Shown: piece by piece, positions 38,601-52,465 of the stretch
Layout of the letters: each line of letters opens with the position of its first letter
Position numbering within the stretch: the first letter of the stretch is position 1
Source: Auanema rhodensis
Taxonomy: Eukaryota > Nematoda > Chromadorea > Rhabditida > Rhabditidae
Length of the DNA stretch: 64,000 nt
Direction of reading: 5' to 3'
Assembly (NCBI GenBank): GCA_964057225.1
Contig: OZ059899.1
Span: 1,054,001-1,118,000, forward strand
The notes under the pieces: model-generated
Told to the model about the DNA's origin: nothing
Seen by the model: the letters and a program-made list of their open reading frames with translations, nothing else
Databases searched by the model: none
Made by a program: the position numbers and the translations under genes

Positions 38601-40410
38601 TATGTTGAGTTTCCATGTACACTCAACATTGCTTCCAAAAACATTTTGACAAAAATTTTTTCGAAAAATTTCAAGATAATTTAGCGAAAAGTAGATGTTT
38701 TTAGATTCCGTTTTTCAAGGTAAAGACGATGGACAATGTTATTCAACGAAAAAATTAATTCTTCAGGGTGAAAATCGAGGATATAAGTGTGAACTTATAT
38801 CAGTTGATATCTCGGTGCATTTTCAAGCTAGCGCAAATCTGATAACACAGATCGACGCAGCTCAAAAATCCGCATCGAATGCACTATACTACATTAAGAA
38901 ACGCTTAATACAAAAATTAGTTATGATCGTTTGAAAAATGATGCATTAGTGTATGTTGAGTTTCCATGTACACTCAACATTGCTTCCAAAAACATTTTGA
39001 CAAAAATTTTTTCGAAAAATTTCAAAATAATTTAGCAAAAAGTAGATGTTTTTAGATTCCGTTTTTCAAGGCAAAGACGATGGACAATGTTATTCAACGA
39101 AAAAAATAATTCTTCAGGGTGAAAATCGAGGATATAAGTGTGAACTTATATCAGTTGATATCTCGGTGCATTTTTAAGCTAGCGCAAATCTGATAACACA
39201 GATCGACGTAGCTTAAAAATCCGCATCGAATGCACTATACTACATTGAGAAACGCTTAATACAAAAATTAGTTATGATCGTTTGAAAAATGATGCATTAG
39301 TGTATGTTGAGTTTCCATGTACACTCAACATTGCTTCCAAAAACATTTTGACAAAAATTTTTTCGAAAAATTTCAAGATAATTTAGCGAAAAGTAGATGT
39401 TTTTAGATTCCGTTTTTCAAGGCAAAGACGATGGACAATGTTATTCAACGAAAAAATTAATTCTTCAGGGTGAAAATCGAGGATATAAGTGTGAACTTAT
39501 ATCAGTTGATATCTCGGTGCATTTTCAAGCTAGCGCAAATCTGATAACACAGATCGACGCAGCTCAAAAATCCGCATCGAATGCACTATACTACATTGAG
39601 AAACGCTTAATACAAAAATTAGTTATGTTCGTTTGAAAAATGATGCATTAGTGTATGTTGAGTTTCCATGTACACTCAACATTGCTTCCAAAAACATTTT
39701 GACAAAAATTTTTTCGAAAAATTTCAAAATAATTTAGCGAAAAGTAGATGTTTTTAGATTCCGTTTTTCAAGGCAAAGACGATGGACAATGTCATTCATC
39801 GAAAAAATTAATTCTTCAGGGTGAAAATCGAGGATATAAGTGTGAACTTATATCAGTTGATATCTCGGTGCATTTTTAAGCTAGCGCAAATCTGATAACA
39901 CAGATCGACGCAGCTCAAAAATCCGCATTGAATGCACTATACTACATTGAGAAACGCTCAATACAAAAATTAGTTATGATCGTTTGAAAAATGATGCATT
40001 AGTGTATGTTGAGTTTCCATGTACACTCAACATTGCTTCCAAAAACATTTTGACAAAAATTTTTTCGAAAAATTTCAAGATAATTTAGCGAAAAGTAGAT
40101 GTTTTTAGATTCCGTTTTTCAAGGCAAAGACGATGGACAATGTTATTCAACGAAAAAATTAATTCTTCAGGGTGAAAATCGAGGATATAAGTGTGAACTT
40201 ATATCAGTTGATATCTCGGTGCATTTTCAAGCTAGCGCAAATCTGATAACACAGATCGACGCAGCTCAAAAATCCGCATCGAATGCACTATACTACATTA
40301 AGAAACGCTTAATACAAAAATTAGTTATGATCGTTTGAAAAATGATGCATTAGTGTATGTTGAGTTTCCATGTACACTCAACATTGCTTCCAAAAACATT
40401 TTGACAAAAA
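32689..40410 (+). repeat. Loosely ordered satellite zone, 22 monomers
   Basis: The same subtypes occur without one fixed order. GTGTAAAC monomers stand at 33040, 33391, 35497 and 36901, the first two as adjacent near-identical copies. Three adjacent open-frame monomers occur at 37252-38304. This zone has the highest density of intact 79-codon frames. Singletons include AACGAAACAA (about 33833), GTATTTTGAG (37200), GGTAAAGACG (about 38720) and GTCATTCATCG (about 39791). Nothing other than satellite is present. Confidence 0.7.
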
Positions 40411-41112
40411 TTTTTTCGAAAAATTTCAAAATAATTTAGCGAAAAGTAGATGTTTTTAGATTCCGTTTTTCAAGGCAAAGACGATGGACAATGTTATTCA
40501 ACGAAAAAAATAATTCTTCAGGGTGAAAATCGAGGATATAAGTGTGAACTTATATCAGTTGATATCTCGGTGCATTTTTAAGCTAGCGCAAATCTGATAA
40601 CACAGATCGACGCAGCTTAAAAATCCGCATCGAATGCACTATACTACATCAAGAAACGCTTAATACAAAAATTAGTTATGATCGTTTGAAAAATGATGCA
40701 TTAGTGTATGTTGAGTTTCCATGTACACTCAACATTGCTTCCAAAAACATTTTGACAAAAATTTTTTCGAAAAATTTCAAAATAATTTAGCGAAAAGTAG
40801 ATGTTTTTAGATTCCGTTTTTCAAGGCAAAGACGATGGACAATGTTATTCAACGAAAAAAATAATTCTTCAGGGTGAAAATCGAGGATATAAGTGTGAAC
40901 TTATATCAGTTGATATCTCGGTGCATTTTTAAGCTAGCGCAAATCTGATAACACAGATCGACGCAGCTTAAAAATCCGCATCGAATGCACTATACTACAT
41001 CAAGAAACGCTTAATACAAAAATTAGTTATGATCGTTTGAAAAATGATGCATTAGTGTATGTTGAGTTTCCATGTACACTCAACATTGCTTCCAAAAACA
41101 TTTTGACAAAAA
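40411..41112 (+). repeat. Tandem near-identical monomer pair
   Basis: Two adjacent 351-bp monomers (40411-40761 and 40762-41112) share CATCAAG at about 40648 and 40999, a form seen nowhere else in the window, together with TTAAGC and GCAGCTTAA. The simplest explanation is a very recent single-monomer duplication. Confidence 0.85.
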
Positions 41113-41463
41113 TTTTTTCGAAAAATTTCAAAATAATTTAGCGAAAAGTAGATGTTTTTAGATTCCGTTTTTCAAGGCAAAGACGATGGACAATGTTATT
41201 CAACGAAAAAAATAATTCTTCAGGGTGAAAATCGAGGATATAAGTGTGAACTTATATCAGTTGATATCTCGGTGCATTTTTAAGCTAGCGCAAATCTGAT
41301 AACACAGATCGACGTAGCTTAAAAATCCGCATCGAATGCACTATACTACATTGAGAAACGCTTAATACAAAAATTAGTTATGATCGTTTGAAAAATGATG
41401 CATTAGTGTATGTTGAGTTTCCATGTACACTCAACATTGCTTCCAAAAACATTTTGACAAAAA
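41113..41463 (+). repeat. Single GTAGCTT monomer
   Basis: This is an ordinary 351-bp monomer with A100, TTAAGC and GTAGCTT, resembling those at about 39007 and 50592. Confidence 0.7.
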
Positions 41464-42867
41464 TTTTTTCGAAAAATTTCAAGATAATTTAGCGAAAAGT
41501 AGATGTTTTTAGCTTCCGTTTTTCAAGGCAAAGACGATGGACAATGTTATTCAAAAAAAAAATTAATTCTTCAGGGTGAAAATCGAGGATATAAGTGTGA
41601 ACTTATATCAGTTGATATCTCGGTGCATTTTCAAGCTAGCGCAAATCTGATAACACAGATCGACGCAGCTCAAAAATCCGCATCGAATGCACTATACTAC
41701 ATTGAGAAACGCTTAATACAAAAATTAGTTATGCTCGTTTGAAAAATGATGCATTAGTGTATGTTGAGTTTCCATGTACACTCAACATTGCTTCCAAAAA
41801 CATTTTGACAAAAATTTTTTCGAAAAATTTCAAAATAATTTAGCGAAAAGTAGATGTTTTTAGATTCCGTTTTTCAAGGCAAAGACGATGGACAATGTTA
41901 TTCATCGAAAAAATTAATTCTTCAGGGTGAAAATCGAGGATATAAGTGTGAACTTATATCAGTTGATATCTCGGTGCATTTTTAAGCTAGCGCAAATCTG
42001 ATAACACAGATCGACGCAGCTCAAAAATCCGCATTGAATGCACTATACTACATTGAGAAACGCTTAATACAAAAATTAGTTATGATCGTTTGAAAAATGA
42101 TGCATTAGTGTATGTTGAGTTTCCATGTACACTCAACATTGCTTCCAAAAACATTTTGACAAAAATTTTTTCGAAAAATTTCAAGATAATTTAGCGAAAA
42201 GTAGATGTTTTTAGCTTCCGTTTTTCAAGGCAAAGACGATGGACAATGTTATTCAACGAAAAAATTAATTCTTCAGGGTGAAAATCGAGGATATAAGTGT
42301 GAACTTATATCAGTTGATATCTCGGTGCATTTTCAAGCTAGCGCAAATCTGATAACACAGATCGACGCAGCTCAAAAATCCGCATCGAATGCACTATACT
42401 ACATTGAGAAACGCTTAATACAAAAATTAGTTATGCTCGTTTGAAAAATGATGCATTAGTGTATGTTGAGTTTCCATGTACACTCAACATTGCTTCCAAA
42501 AACATTTTGACAAAAATTTTTTCGAAAAATTTCAAAATAATTTAGCGAAAAGTAGATGTTTTTAGATTCCGTTTTTCAAGGCAAAGACGATGGACAATGT
42601 TATTCATCGAAAAAATTAATTCTTCAGGGTGAAAATCGAGGATATAAGTGTGAACTTATATCAGTTGATATCTCGGTGCATTTTTAAGCTAGCGCAAATC
42701 TGATAACACAGATCGACGCAGCTCAAAAATCCGCATTGAATGCACTATACTACATTGAGAAACGCTAAATACAAAAATTAGTTATGATCGTTTGAAAAAT
42801 GATGCATTAGTGTATGTTGAGTTTCCATGTACACTCAACATTGCTTCCAAAAACATTTTGACAAAAA
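41464..42867 (+). repeat. Dimeric higher-order repeat, 702 bp x2
   Basis: AGCTTCC open-frame monomers ending in ATGCTCG (41464 and 42166) alternate with T91/CATTG monomers (41815 and 42517). ATGCTCG was seen only in these two. Differences: an all-A run replaces CG at about 41555, and the last monomer has GCTAAATAC. Confidence 0.8.
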
Positions 42868-45800
42868 TTTTTTCGAAAAATTTCAAAATAATTTAGCAAA
42901 AAGTAGATGTTTTTAGATTCTGTTTTTCAAGGCAAAGACGATGGACAATGTTATTCAACAAAAAAAATAATACTTCAGGGTGAAAATCGAGGATATAAGT
43001 GTGAACTTATATCAGTTGATATCTCGGTGCTTTTTTAAGCTAGCGCAAATCTGATAACACAGATCGACGCAACTTAAAAATCCGCATCGAATGCACTATA
43101 CTACATTTAGAAACGCTTAATACAAAAATTAGTTATGATCGTTTGAAAAATGATGCATTAGTGTATGTTGAGTTTCCATGTACACTCAACATTGCTTCCA
43201 AAAACATTTTGACAAAAATTTTTTCGAAAAATTTCAAAATAATTTAGCGAAAAGTAGATGTTTTTAGATTCCGTTTTTCAAGGCAAAGACGATGGACAAT
43301 GTTATTCAACGAAAAAATTAATTCTTCAGGGTGAAAATCGAGGATATAAGTGTGAACTTATATCAGTTGATATCTCGGTGCATTTTCAAGCTAGCGCAAA
43401 TCTGATAACACAGATCGACGCAGCTCAAAAATCCGCATCGAATGCACTATACTACATTAAGAAACGCTTAATACAAAAATTAGTTATGATCGTTTGAAAA
43501 ATGATGCATTAGTGTATGTTGAGTTTCCATGTACACTCAACATTGCTTCCAAAAACATTTTGACAAAAATTTTTTCGAAAAATTTCAAAATAATTTAGCG
43601 AAAAGTAGATGTTTTTAGATTCCGTTTTTCAAGGCAAAGACGATGGACAATGTTATTCATCGAAAAAATTAATTCTTCAGGGTGAAAATCGAGGATATAA
43701 GTGTGAACTTATATCAGTTGATATCTCGGTGCATTTTTAAGCTAGCGCAAATCTGATAACACAGATCGACGCAGCTCAAAAATCCGCATTGAATGCACTA
43801 TACTACATTGAGAAACGCTAAATACAAAAATTAGTTATGATCGTTTGAAAAATGATGCATTAGTGTATGTTGAGTTTCCATGTACACTCAACATTGCTTC
43901 CAAAAACATTTTGACAAAAATTTTTTCGAAAAATTTCAAAATAATTTAGCAAAAAGTAGATGTTTTTAGATTCTGTTTTTCAAGGCAAAGACGATGGACA
44001 ATGTTATTCAACAAAAAAAATAATACTTCAGGGTGAAAATCGAGGATATAAGTGTGAACTTATATCAGTTGATATCTCGGTGCTTTTTTAAGCTAGCGCA
44101 AATCTGATAACACAGATCGACGCAACTTAAAAATCCGCATCGAATGCACTATACTACATTTAGAAACGCTTAATACAAAAATTAGTTATGATCGTTTGAA
44201 AAATGATGCATTAGTGTATGTTGAGTTTCCATGTACACTCAACATTGCTTCCAAAAACATTTTGACAAAAATTTTTTCGAAAAATTTCGAAATAATTTAG
44301 CGAAAAGTAGATGTTTTTAGATTCCGTTTTTCAAGGCAAAGACGATGGACAATGTTATTCAACGAAAAAATTAATTCTTCAGGGTGAAAATCGAGGATAT
44401 AAGTGTGAACTTATATCAGTTGATATCTCGGTGCATTTTTAAGCTAGCGCAAATTTGATAACACAGATCGACGCAGCTCAAAAATCCGCATCGAATGCAC
44501 TATACTACATTGAGAAACGCTTAATACAAAAATTAGTTATGTTCGTTTGAAAAATGATGCATTAGTGTATGTTGAGTTTCCATGTACACTCAACATTGCT
44601 TCCAAAAACATTTTGACAAAAATTTTTTCGAAAAATTTCAAAATAATTTAGCGAAAAGTAGATGTTTTTAGATTCCGTTTTTCAAGGCAAAGACGATGGA
44701 CAATGTTATTCATCGAAAAAATTAATTCTTCAGGGTGAAAATCGAGGATATAAGTGTGAACTTATATCAGTTGATATCTCGGTGCATTTTTAAGCTAGCG
44801 CAAATCTGATAACACAGATCGACGCAGCTCAAAAATCCGCATTGAATGCACTATACTACATTGAGAAACGCTAAATACAAAAATTAGTTATGATCGTTTG
44901 AAAAATGATGCATTAGTGTATGTTGAGTTTCCATGTACACTCAACATTGCTTCCAAAAACATTTTGACAAAAATTTTTTCGAAAAATTTCAAAATAATTT
45001 AGCAAAAAGTAGATGTTTTTAGATTCTGTTTTTCAAGGCAAAGACGATGGACAATGTTATTCAACAAAAAAAATAATACTTCAGGGTGAAAATCGAGGAT
45101 ATAAGTGTGAACTTATATCAGTTGATATCTCGGTGCTTTTTTAAGCTAGCGCAAATCTGATAACACAGATCGACGCAACTTAAAAATCCGCATCGAATGC
45201 ACTATACTACATTTAGAAACGCTTAATACAAAAATTAGTTATGATCGTTTGAAAAATGATGCATTAGTGTATGTTGAGTTTCCATGTACACTCAACATTG
45301 CTTCCAAAAACATTTTGACAAAAATTTTTTCGAAAAATTTCGAAATAATTTAGCGAAAAGTAGATGTTTTTAGATTCCGTTTTTCAAGGCAAAGACGATG
45401 GACAATGTTATTCAACGAAAAAATTAATTCTTCAGGGTGAAAATCGAGGATATAAGTGTGAACTTATATCAGTTGATATCTCGGTGCATTTTTAAGCTAG
45501 CGCAAATTTGATAACACAGATCGACGCAGCTCAAAAATCCGCATCGAATGCACTATACTACATTGAGAAACGCTTAATACAAAAATTAGTTATGTTCGTT
45601 TGAAAAATGATGCATTAGTGTATGTTGAGTTTCCATGTACACTCAACATTGCTTCCAAAAACATTTTGACAAAAATTTTTTCGAAAAATTTCAAAATAAT
45701 TTAGCGAAAAGTAGATGTTTTTAGATTCCGTTTTTCAAGGCAAAGACGATGGACAATGTTATTCATCGAAAAAATTAATTCTTCAGGGTGAAAATCGAGG

Positions 45801-46026
45801 ATATAAGTGTGAACTTATATCAGTTGATATCTCGGTGCATTTTTAAGCTAGCGCAAATCTGATAACACAGATCGACGCAGCTCAAAAATCCGCATTGAAT
45901 GCACTATACTACATTGAGAAACGCTAAATACAAAAATTAGTTATGATCGTTTGAAAAATGATGCATTAGTGTATGTTGAGTTTCCATGTACACTCAACAT
46001 TGCTTCCAAAAACATTTTGACAAAAA
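42868..46026 (+). repeat. Trimeric higher-order repeat, 1053 bp x3
   Basis: The order is P (TTCTG, CAACAAAAAAAATAATACTT, CAACTTAAA, CATTTAG), Q (C or T at 169), R (T91, CATTG, GCTAAATAC), three times. P monomers start at 42868, 43921 and 44974. Copies 2 and 3 share TTTCGAAATAATTT and AATTTGATAAC in Q and look nearly identical. Copy 1 has an open-frame Q instead (43258-43497), the last intact frame in the window. Confidence 0.88.
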
Positions 46027-47079
46027 TTTTTTCGAAAAATTTCAAAATAATTTAGCAAAAAGTAGATGTTTTTAGATTTTGTTTTTCAAGGCAAAGACGA
46101 TGGACAATGTTATTCAACAAAAAAAATAATACTTCAGGGTGAAAATCGAGGATATATGTGTGAACTTATATCAGTTGATATCTCGGTGCTTTTTTAAGCT
46201 AGCGCAAATCTGATAACACAGATCGACGCAACTTAAAAATCCGCATCGAATGCACTATACTACATTTAGAAACGCTTAATACAAAAATTAGTTATGATCG
46301 TTTGAAAAATGATGCATTAGTGTATGTTGAGTTTCCATGTACACTCAACATTGCTTCCAAAAACATTTTGACAAAAATTTTTTCGAAAAATTTCAAAATA
46401 ATTTAGCGAAAAGTAGATGTTTTTAGATTCCGTTTTTCAAGGCAAAGACGATGGACAATGTTATTCATCGAAAAAATTAATTCTTCAGGGTGAAAATCGA
46501 GGATATAAGTGTGAACTTATATCAGTTGATATCTCGGTGCATTTTTAAGCTAGCGCAAATCTGATAACACAGATCGACGCAGCTCAAAAATCCGCATTGA
46601 ATGCACTATACTACATTGAGAAACGCTAAATACAAAAATTAGTTATGATCGTTTGAAAAATGATGCATTAGTGTATGTTGAGTTTCCATGTACACTCAAC
46701 ATTGCTTCCAAAAACATTTTGACAAAAATTTTTTCGAAAAATTTCAAAATAATTTAGCAAAAAGTAGATGTTTTTAGATTTTGTTTTTCAAGGCAAAGAC
46801 GATGGACAATGTTATTCAACAAAAAAAATAATACTTCAGGGTGAAAATCGAGGATATATGTGTGAACTTATATCAGTTGATATCTCGGTGCTTTTTTAAG
46901 CTAGCGCAAATCTGATAACACAGATCGACGCAACTTAAAAATCCGCATCGAATGCACTATACTACATTTAGAAACGCTTAATACAAAAATTAGTTATGAT
47001 CGTTTGAAAAATGATGCATTAGTGTATGTTGAGTTTCCATGTACACTCAACATTGCTTCCAAAAACATTTTGACAAAAA
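46027..47079 (+). repeat. Dimer-period duplication, 702 bp (P-R-P)
   Basis: P monomers at 46027 and 46729 share TTTTGTTTTT and GATATATGTGTG, variants seen only here. They flank an R monomer at 46378. The Q monomer of the preceding trimer is missing, consistent with a deletion or an out-of-register exchange at the end of that block. Confidence 0.8.
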
Positions 47080-48132
47080 TTTTTTCGAAAAATTTCAAAA
47101 TAATTTAGCGAAAAGTAGATGTTTTTAGATTCCTTTTTTCAAGGCAAAGACGATGGACAATGTTATTCAACGAAAAAATTAATTCTTCAGGGTGAAAATC
47201 GAGGATATAAGTGTGAACTTATATCAGTTGATATCTCGGTGCATTTTTAAGCTAGCGCAAATTTGATAACACAGATCGACGCAGCTCAAAAATCCGCATC
47301 GAATGCACTATACTACATTGAGAAACGCTTAATACAAAAATTAGTTATGATCGTTTGAAAAATGATGCATTAGTGTATGTTGAGTTTCCATGTACACTCA
47401 ACATTGCTTCCAAAAACATTTTGACAAAAATTTTTTCGAAAAATTTCAAAATAATTTAGCAAAAAGTAGATGTTTTTAGATTCCGTTTTTCAAAGCAAAG
47501 ACGATGGACAATGTTATTCAACGAAGAAAATAATTCTTCAGGGTGAAAATCGAGGATATAAGTGTGAATTTATATCAGTTGATATCTCGGTGCATTTTTA
47601 AGCTAGCGCAAATTTGATAACACAGATCGACGCAGCTCAAAAATCCGCATTGAATGCACTATACTACATTGAGAAACGCTCAATACAAAAATTAGTTATG
47701 ATCGTTTGAAAAATGATGCATTAGTGTATGTTGAGTTTCCATGTACACTCAACATTGCTTCCAAAAACATTTTGACAAAAATTTTTTCGAAAAATTTAAA
47801 AATAATTTAGCAAAAAGTAGATGTTTTTAGATTCCTTTTTTCAAGGCGAAGACGATGGACAATGTTATTCAACGAAAAAAATAATTCTTCAGGGTGAAAA
47901 TCGAGGATATAAGTGTGAACTTATATCAGTTGATATCTCGGTGCATTTTTAAGCTAGCGCAAATCTGATAACACAGATCGACGCAGCTTAAAAATCCGCA
48001 TCGAATGCACTATACTACATTGAGAAACGCTTAATACAAAAATTAGTTATGATCGTTTGAAAAATGATGCATTAGTGTATGTTGAGTTTCCATGTACACT
48101 CAACATTGCTTCCAAAAACATTTTGACAAAAA
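46378..48132 (+). repeat. Pentamer, first copy (R, P, S, CAAAGC, GCGAAG monomers)
   Basis: This five-monomer order returns at 53751 and 55857. Markers are AATTTGATAAC in S, CAAAGCAAAG with GAATTTATATC in the fourth (47491), and TTCCTTTTTTCAAGGCGAAG in the fifth (about 47845). Private differences here include CGAAGAAAAT near 47523 and the TTCCTTTTTT start of S. Confidence 0.78.
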
Positions 48133-48949
48133 TTTTTTCGAAAAATTTCAAAATAATTTAGCGAAAAGTAGATGTTTTTAGATTCCGTTTTTCAAGGCAA
48201 AGACGATGGACAATGTTATTCAACGAAAAAAATAATTCTTCAGGGTGAAAATCGAGGATATAAGTGTGAACTTATATCAGTTGATATCTCGGTGCTTTTT
48301 TAAGCTAGCGCAAATCTGATAACACAGATCGACGCAGCTCAAAAATCCGCATCGAATGCACTATACTACATTGAGAAACGCTTAATACAAAAATTAGTTA
48401 TGATCGTTTGAAAAATGATGCATTAGTGTATGTTGAGTTTCCATGTACACTCAACATTGCTTCCAAAAACATTTTGACAAAAATTTTTTCGAAAAATTTC
48501 AAGATAATTTAGAGAAAAGTAGATGTTTTTAGATTCCGTTTTTCAAGGCAAAGACGATGGACAATGTTATTCAACGAAAAAATTAATTCTTCAGGGTGAA
48601 AATCGAGGATATAAGTGTGAACTTATATCAGTTGATATCTCGGTGCTTTTTTAAGCTAGCGCAAATCTGATAACACAGATCGACGCAGCTCAAAAATCCG
48701 CATCGAATGCACTATACTACATTGAGAAACGCTTAATACAAAAATTAGTTATGATTGTTTGAAAAATGATGCATTAGTGTATGTTGAGTTTCCATATACA
48801 CTCAACATTGCTTCCAAAAACATTTTGACAAAAATTTTTTCGAAAAATTTCAAGATAATTTAGCGAAAAGTAGATGTTTTTAGATTTCGTTTTTCAAGGC
48901 AAAGACGATGGACAATGTTATTCAACGAAAAAATTAATTCTTCAGGGTG

Positions 48950-48954
48950 AAAAA
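48950..48954 (+). other. 1-bp insertion (A5 run), 352-bp monomer
   Basis: The usual GTGAAAATCG reads GTGAAAAATCG. The monomer at 48835-49186 is therefore 352 bp. The same change recurs in the next monomer and at 52461. Confidence 0.9.
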
Positions 48955-49301
48955 TCGAGGATATAAGTGTGAACTTATATCAGTTGATATCTCGGTGCTT
49001 TTTTAAGCTAGCGCAAATCTGATAACACAGATCGACGCAGCTCAAAAATCCGCATCGAATGCACTATACTACATTGAGAAACGCTTAATACAAAAATTAG
49101 TTATGATTGTTTGAAAAATGATGCATTAGTGTATGTTGAGTTTCCATATACACTCAACATTGCTTCCAAAAACATTTTGACAAAAATTTTTTCGAAAAAT
49201 TTCAAGATAATTTAGCGAAAAGTAGATGTTTTTAGATTTCGTTTTTCAAGGCAAAGACGATGGACAATGTTATTCAACGAAAAAATTAATTCTTCAGGGT
49301 G

Positions 49302-49306
49302 AAAAA
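49302..49306 (+). other. 1-bp insertion (A5 run), 352-bp monomer
   Basis: This is the same extra A as in the preceding monomer, exactly 352 bp later. The pair also shares CCATATACAC before it (48796 and 49148), so one monomer was copied next to itself. Confidence 0.9.
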
Positions 49307-51140
49307 TCGAGGATATAAGTGTGAACTTATATCAGTTGATATCTCGGTGCTTTTTTAAGCTAGCGCAAATCTGATAACACAGATCGACGCAGCTCAAAAA
49401 TCCGCATCGAATGCACTATACTACATTGAGAAACGCTTAATACAAAAATTAGTTATGATCGTTTGAAAAATGATGCATTAGTGTATGTTGAGTTTCCATG
49501 TACACTCAACATTGCTTCCAAAAACATTTTGACAAAAATTTTTTCGAAAAGTTTCAAAATAATTTAGCAAAAAGTAGATGTTTTTAGATTCTGTTTTTCA
49601 AGGCAAAGACGATGGACAATGTTATTCAACGAAAAAAATAATTCTTCAGGGTGAAAATCGAGGATATAAGTGTGAACTTATATCAGTTGATATCTCGGTG
49701 CTTTTTTAAGCTAGCGCAAATCTGATAACACAGATCGACGCAGCTTAAAAATCCGCGTCGAATGCACTATACTACATTGAGAAACGCTTAATACAAAAAT
49801 TAGTTATGATCGTTTGAAAAATGATGCATTAGTGTATGTTGAGTTTCCATGTACACTCAACATTGCTTCCAAAAACATTTTGACAAAAATTTTTTCGAAA
49901 AATTTCAAAATAATTTAGCGAAAAGTAGATGTTTTTAGATTCCGTTTTTCAAGGCAAAGACGATGGACAATGTTATTCAACGAAAAAATTAATTCTTCAG
50001 GGTGAAAATCGAGGATATAAGTGTGAACTTATATCAGTTGATATCTCGGTGCATTTTTAAGCTAGCGCAAATCTGATAACACAGATCGACGCAGCTCAAA
50101 AATCCGCATCGAATGCACTATACTACATTGAGAAACGCTTAATACAAAAATTAGTTATGATCGTTTGAAAAATGATGCATTAGTGTATGTTGAGTTTCCA
50201 TGTACACTCAACATTGCTTCCAAAAACATTTTGACAAAAATTTTTTCGAAAAATTTCAAAATAATTTAGCAAAAAGTAGATGTTTTTAGATTCCGTTTTT
50301 CAAAGCAAAGACGATGGACAATGTTATTCAACGAAAAAAATAATTCTTCAGGGTGAAAATCGAGGATATAAGTGTGAACTTATATCAGTTGATATCTCGG
50401 TGCATTTTTAAGCTAGCGCAAATCTGATAACACAGATCGACGCAGCTCAAAAATCCGCATTGAATGCACTATACTACATTAAGAAACGCTTAATACAAAA
50501 ATTAGTTATGATCGTTTGAAAAATGATGCATTAGTGTATGTTGAGTTTCCATGTACACTCAACATTGCTTCCAAAAACATTTTGACAAAAATTTTTTCGA
50601 AAAATTTCAAAATAATTTAGCGAAAAGTAGATGTTTTTAGATTCCGTTTTTCAAGGCAAAGACGATGGACAATGTTATTCAACGAAAAAAATAATTCTTC
50701 AGGGTGAAAATCGAGGATATAAGTGTGAACTTATATCAGTTGATATCTCGGTGCATTTTTAAGCTAGCGCAAATCTGATAACACAGATCGACGTAGCTTA
50801 AAAATCCGCATCGAATGCACTATACTACATTGAGAAACGCTTAATACAAAAATTAGTTATGATCGTTTGAAAAATGATGCATTAGTGTATGTTGAGTTTC
50901 CATGTACACTCAACATTGCTTCCAAAAACATTTTGACAAAAATTTTTTCGAAAAATTTCAAGATAATTTAGCGAAAAGTAGATGTTTTTAGCTTCCGTTT
51001 TTCAAGGCAAAGACGATGGACAATGTTATTCAACGAAAAAATTAATTCTTCAGGGTGAAAATCGAGGATATAAGTGTGAACTTATATCAGTTGATATCTC
51101 GGTGCATTTTTAAGCTAGCGCAAATCTGATAACACAGATC

Positions 51141-51142
51141 GC
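51141..51142 (+). other. 1-bp deletion, 350-bp monomer
   Basis: GATCGACGCAG reads GATCGCGCAG. It is the only single-base deletion that I found, it lies in the AGCTTCC monomer at 50943-51292, and it is absent from the related monomers at 53751 and 55857. Confidence 0.88.
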
Positions 51143-52460
51143 GCAGCTCAAAAATCCGCATTGAATGCACTATACTACATTGAGAAACGCTAAATACAAA
51201 AATTAGTTATGATCGTTTGAAAAATGATGCATTAGTGTATGTTGAGTTTCCATGTACACTCAACATTGCTTCCAAAAACATTTTGACAAAAATTTTTTCG
51301 AAAAATTTCAAAATAATTTAGCAAAAAGTAGATGTTTTTAGATTCTGTTTTTCAAGGCAAAGACGATGGACAATGTTATTCAACAAAAAAAATAATACTT
51401 CAGGGTGAAAATCGAGGATATAAGTGTGAACTTATATCAGTTGATATCTCGGTGCTTTTTTAAGCTAGCGCAAATCTGATAACACAGATCGACGCAACTT
51501 AAAAATCCGCATCGAATGCACTATACTACATTTAGAAACGCTTAATACAAAAATTAGTTATGATCGTTTGAAAAATGATGCATTAGTGTATGTTGAGTTT
51601 CCATGTACACTCAACATTGCTTCCAAAAACATTTTGACAAAAATTTTTTCGAAAAATTTCAAAATAATTTAGCGAAAAGTAGATGTTTTTAGATTCCGTT
51701 TTTCAAGGCAAAGACGATGGACAATGTTATTCAACGAAAAAATTAATTCTTCAGGGTGAAAATCGAGGATATAAGTGTGAACTTATATCAGTTGATATCT
51801 CGGTGCTTTTTTAAGCTAGCGCAAATCTGATAACACAGATCGACGCAGCTCAAAAATCCGCATCGAATGCACTATACTACATTGAGAAACGCTTAATACA
51901 AAAATTAGTTATGATCGTTTGAAAAATGATGCATTAGTGTATGTTGAGTTTCCATGTACACTCAACATTGCTTCCAAAAACATTTTGACAAAAATTTTTT
52001 CGAAAAATTTCAAGATAATTTAGAGAAAAGTAGATGTTTTTAGATTCCGTTTTTCAAGGCAAAGACGATGGACAATGTTATTCAACGAAAAAATTAATTC
52101 TTCAGGGTGAAAATCGAGGATATAAGTGTGAACTTATATCAGTTGATATCTCGGTGCTTTTTTAAGCTAGCGCAAATCTGATAACACAGATCGACGCAGC
52201 TCAAAAATCCGCATCGAATGCACTATACTACATTGAGAAACGCTTAATACAAAAATTAGTTATGATTGTTTGAAAAATGATGCATTAGTGTATGTTGAGT
52301 TTCCATATACACTCAACATTGCTTCCAAAAACATTTTGACAAAAATTTTTTCGAAAAATTTCAAGATAATTTAGCGAAAAGTAGATGTTTTTAGATTTCG
52401 TTTTTCAAGGCAAAGACGATGGACAATGTTATTCAACGAAAAAATTAATTCTTCAGGGTG

Positions 52461-52465
52461 AAAAA
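52461..52465 (+). other. 1-bp insertion (A5 run), 352-bp monomer
   Basis: This is the third occurrence of the extra A, in monomer 52346-52697. It follows the CCATATACAC variant (52307) and the AGAG monomer, so it is a copy of the 48835 monomer. Confidence 0.9.
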
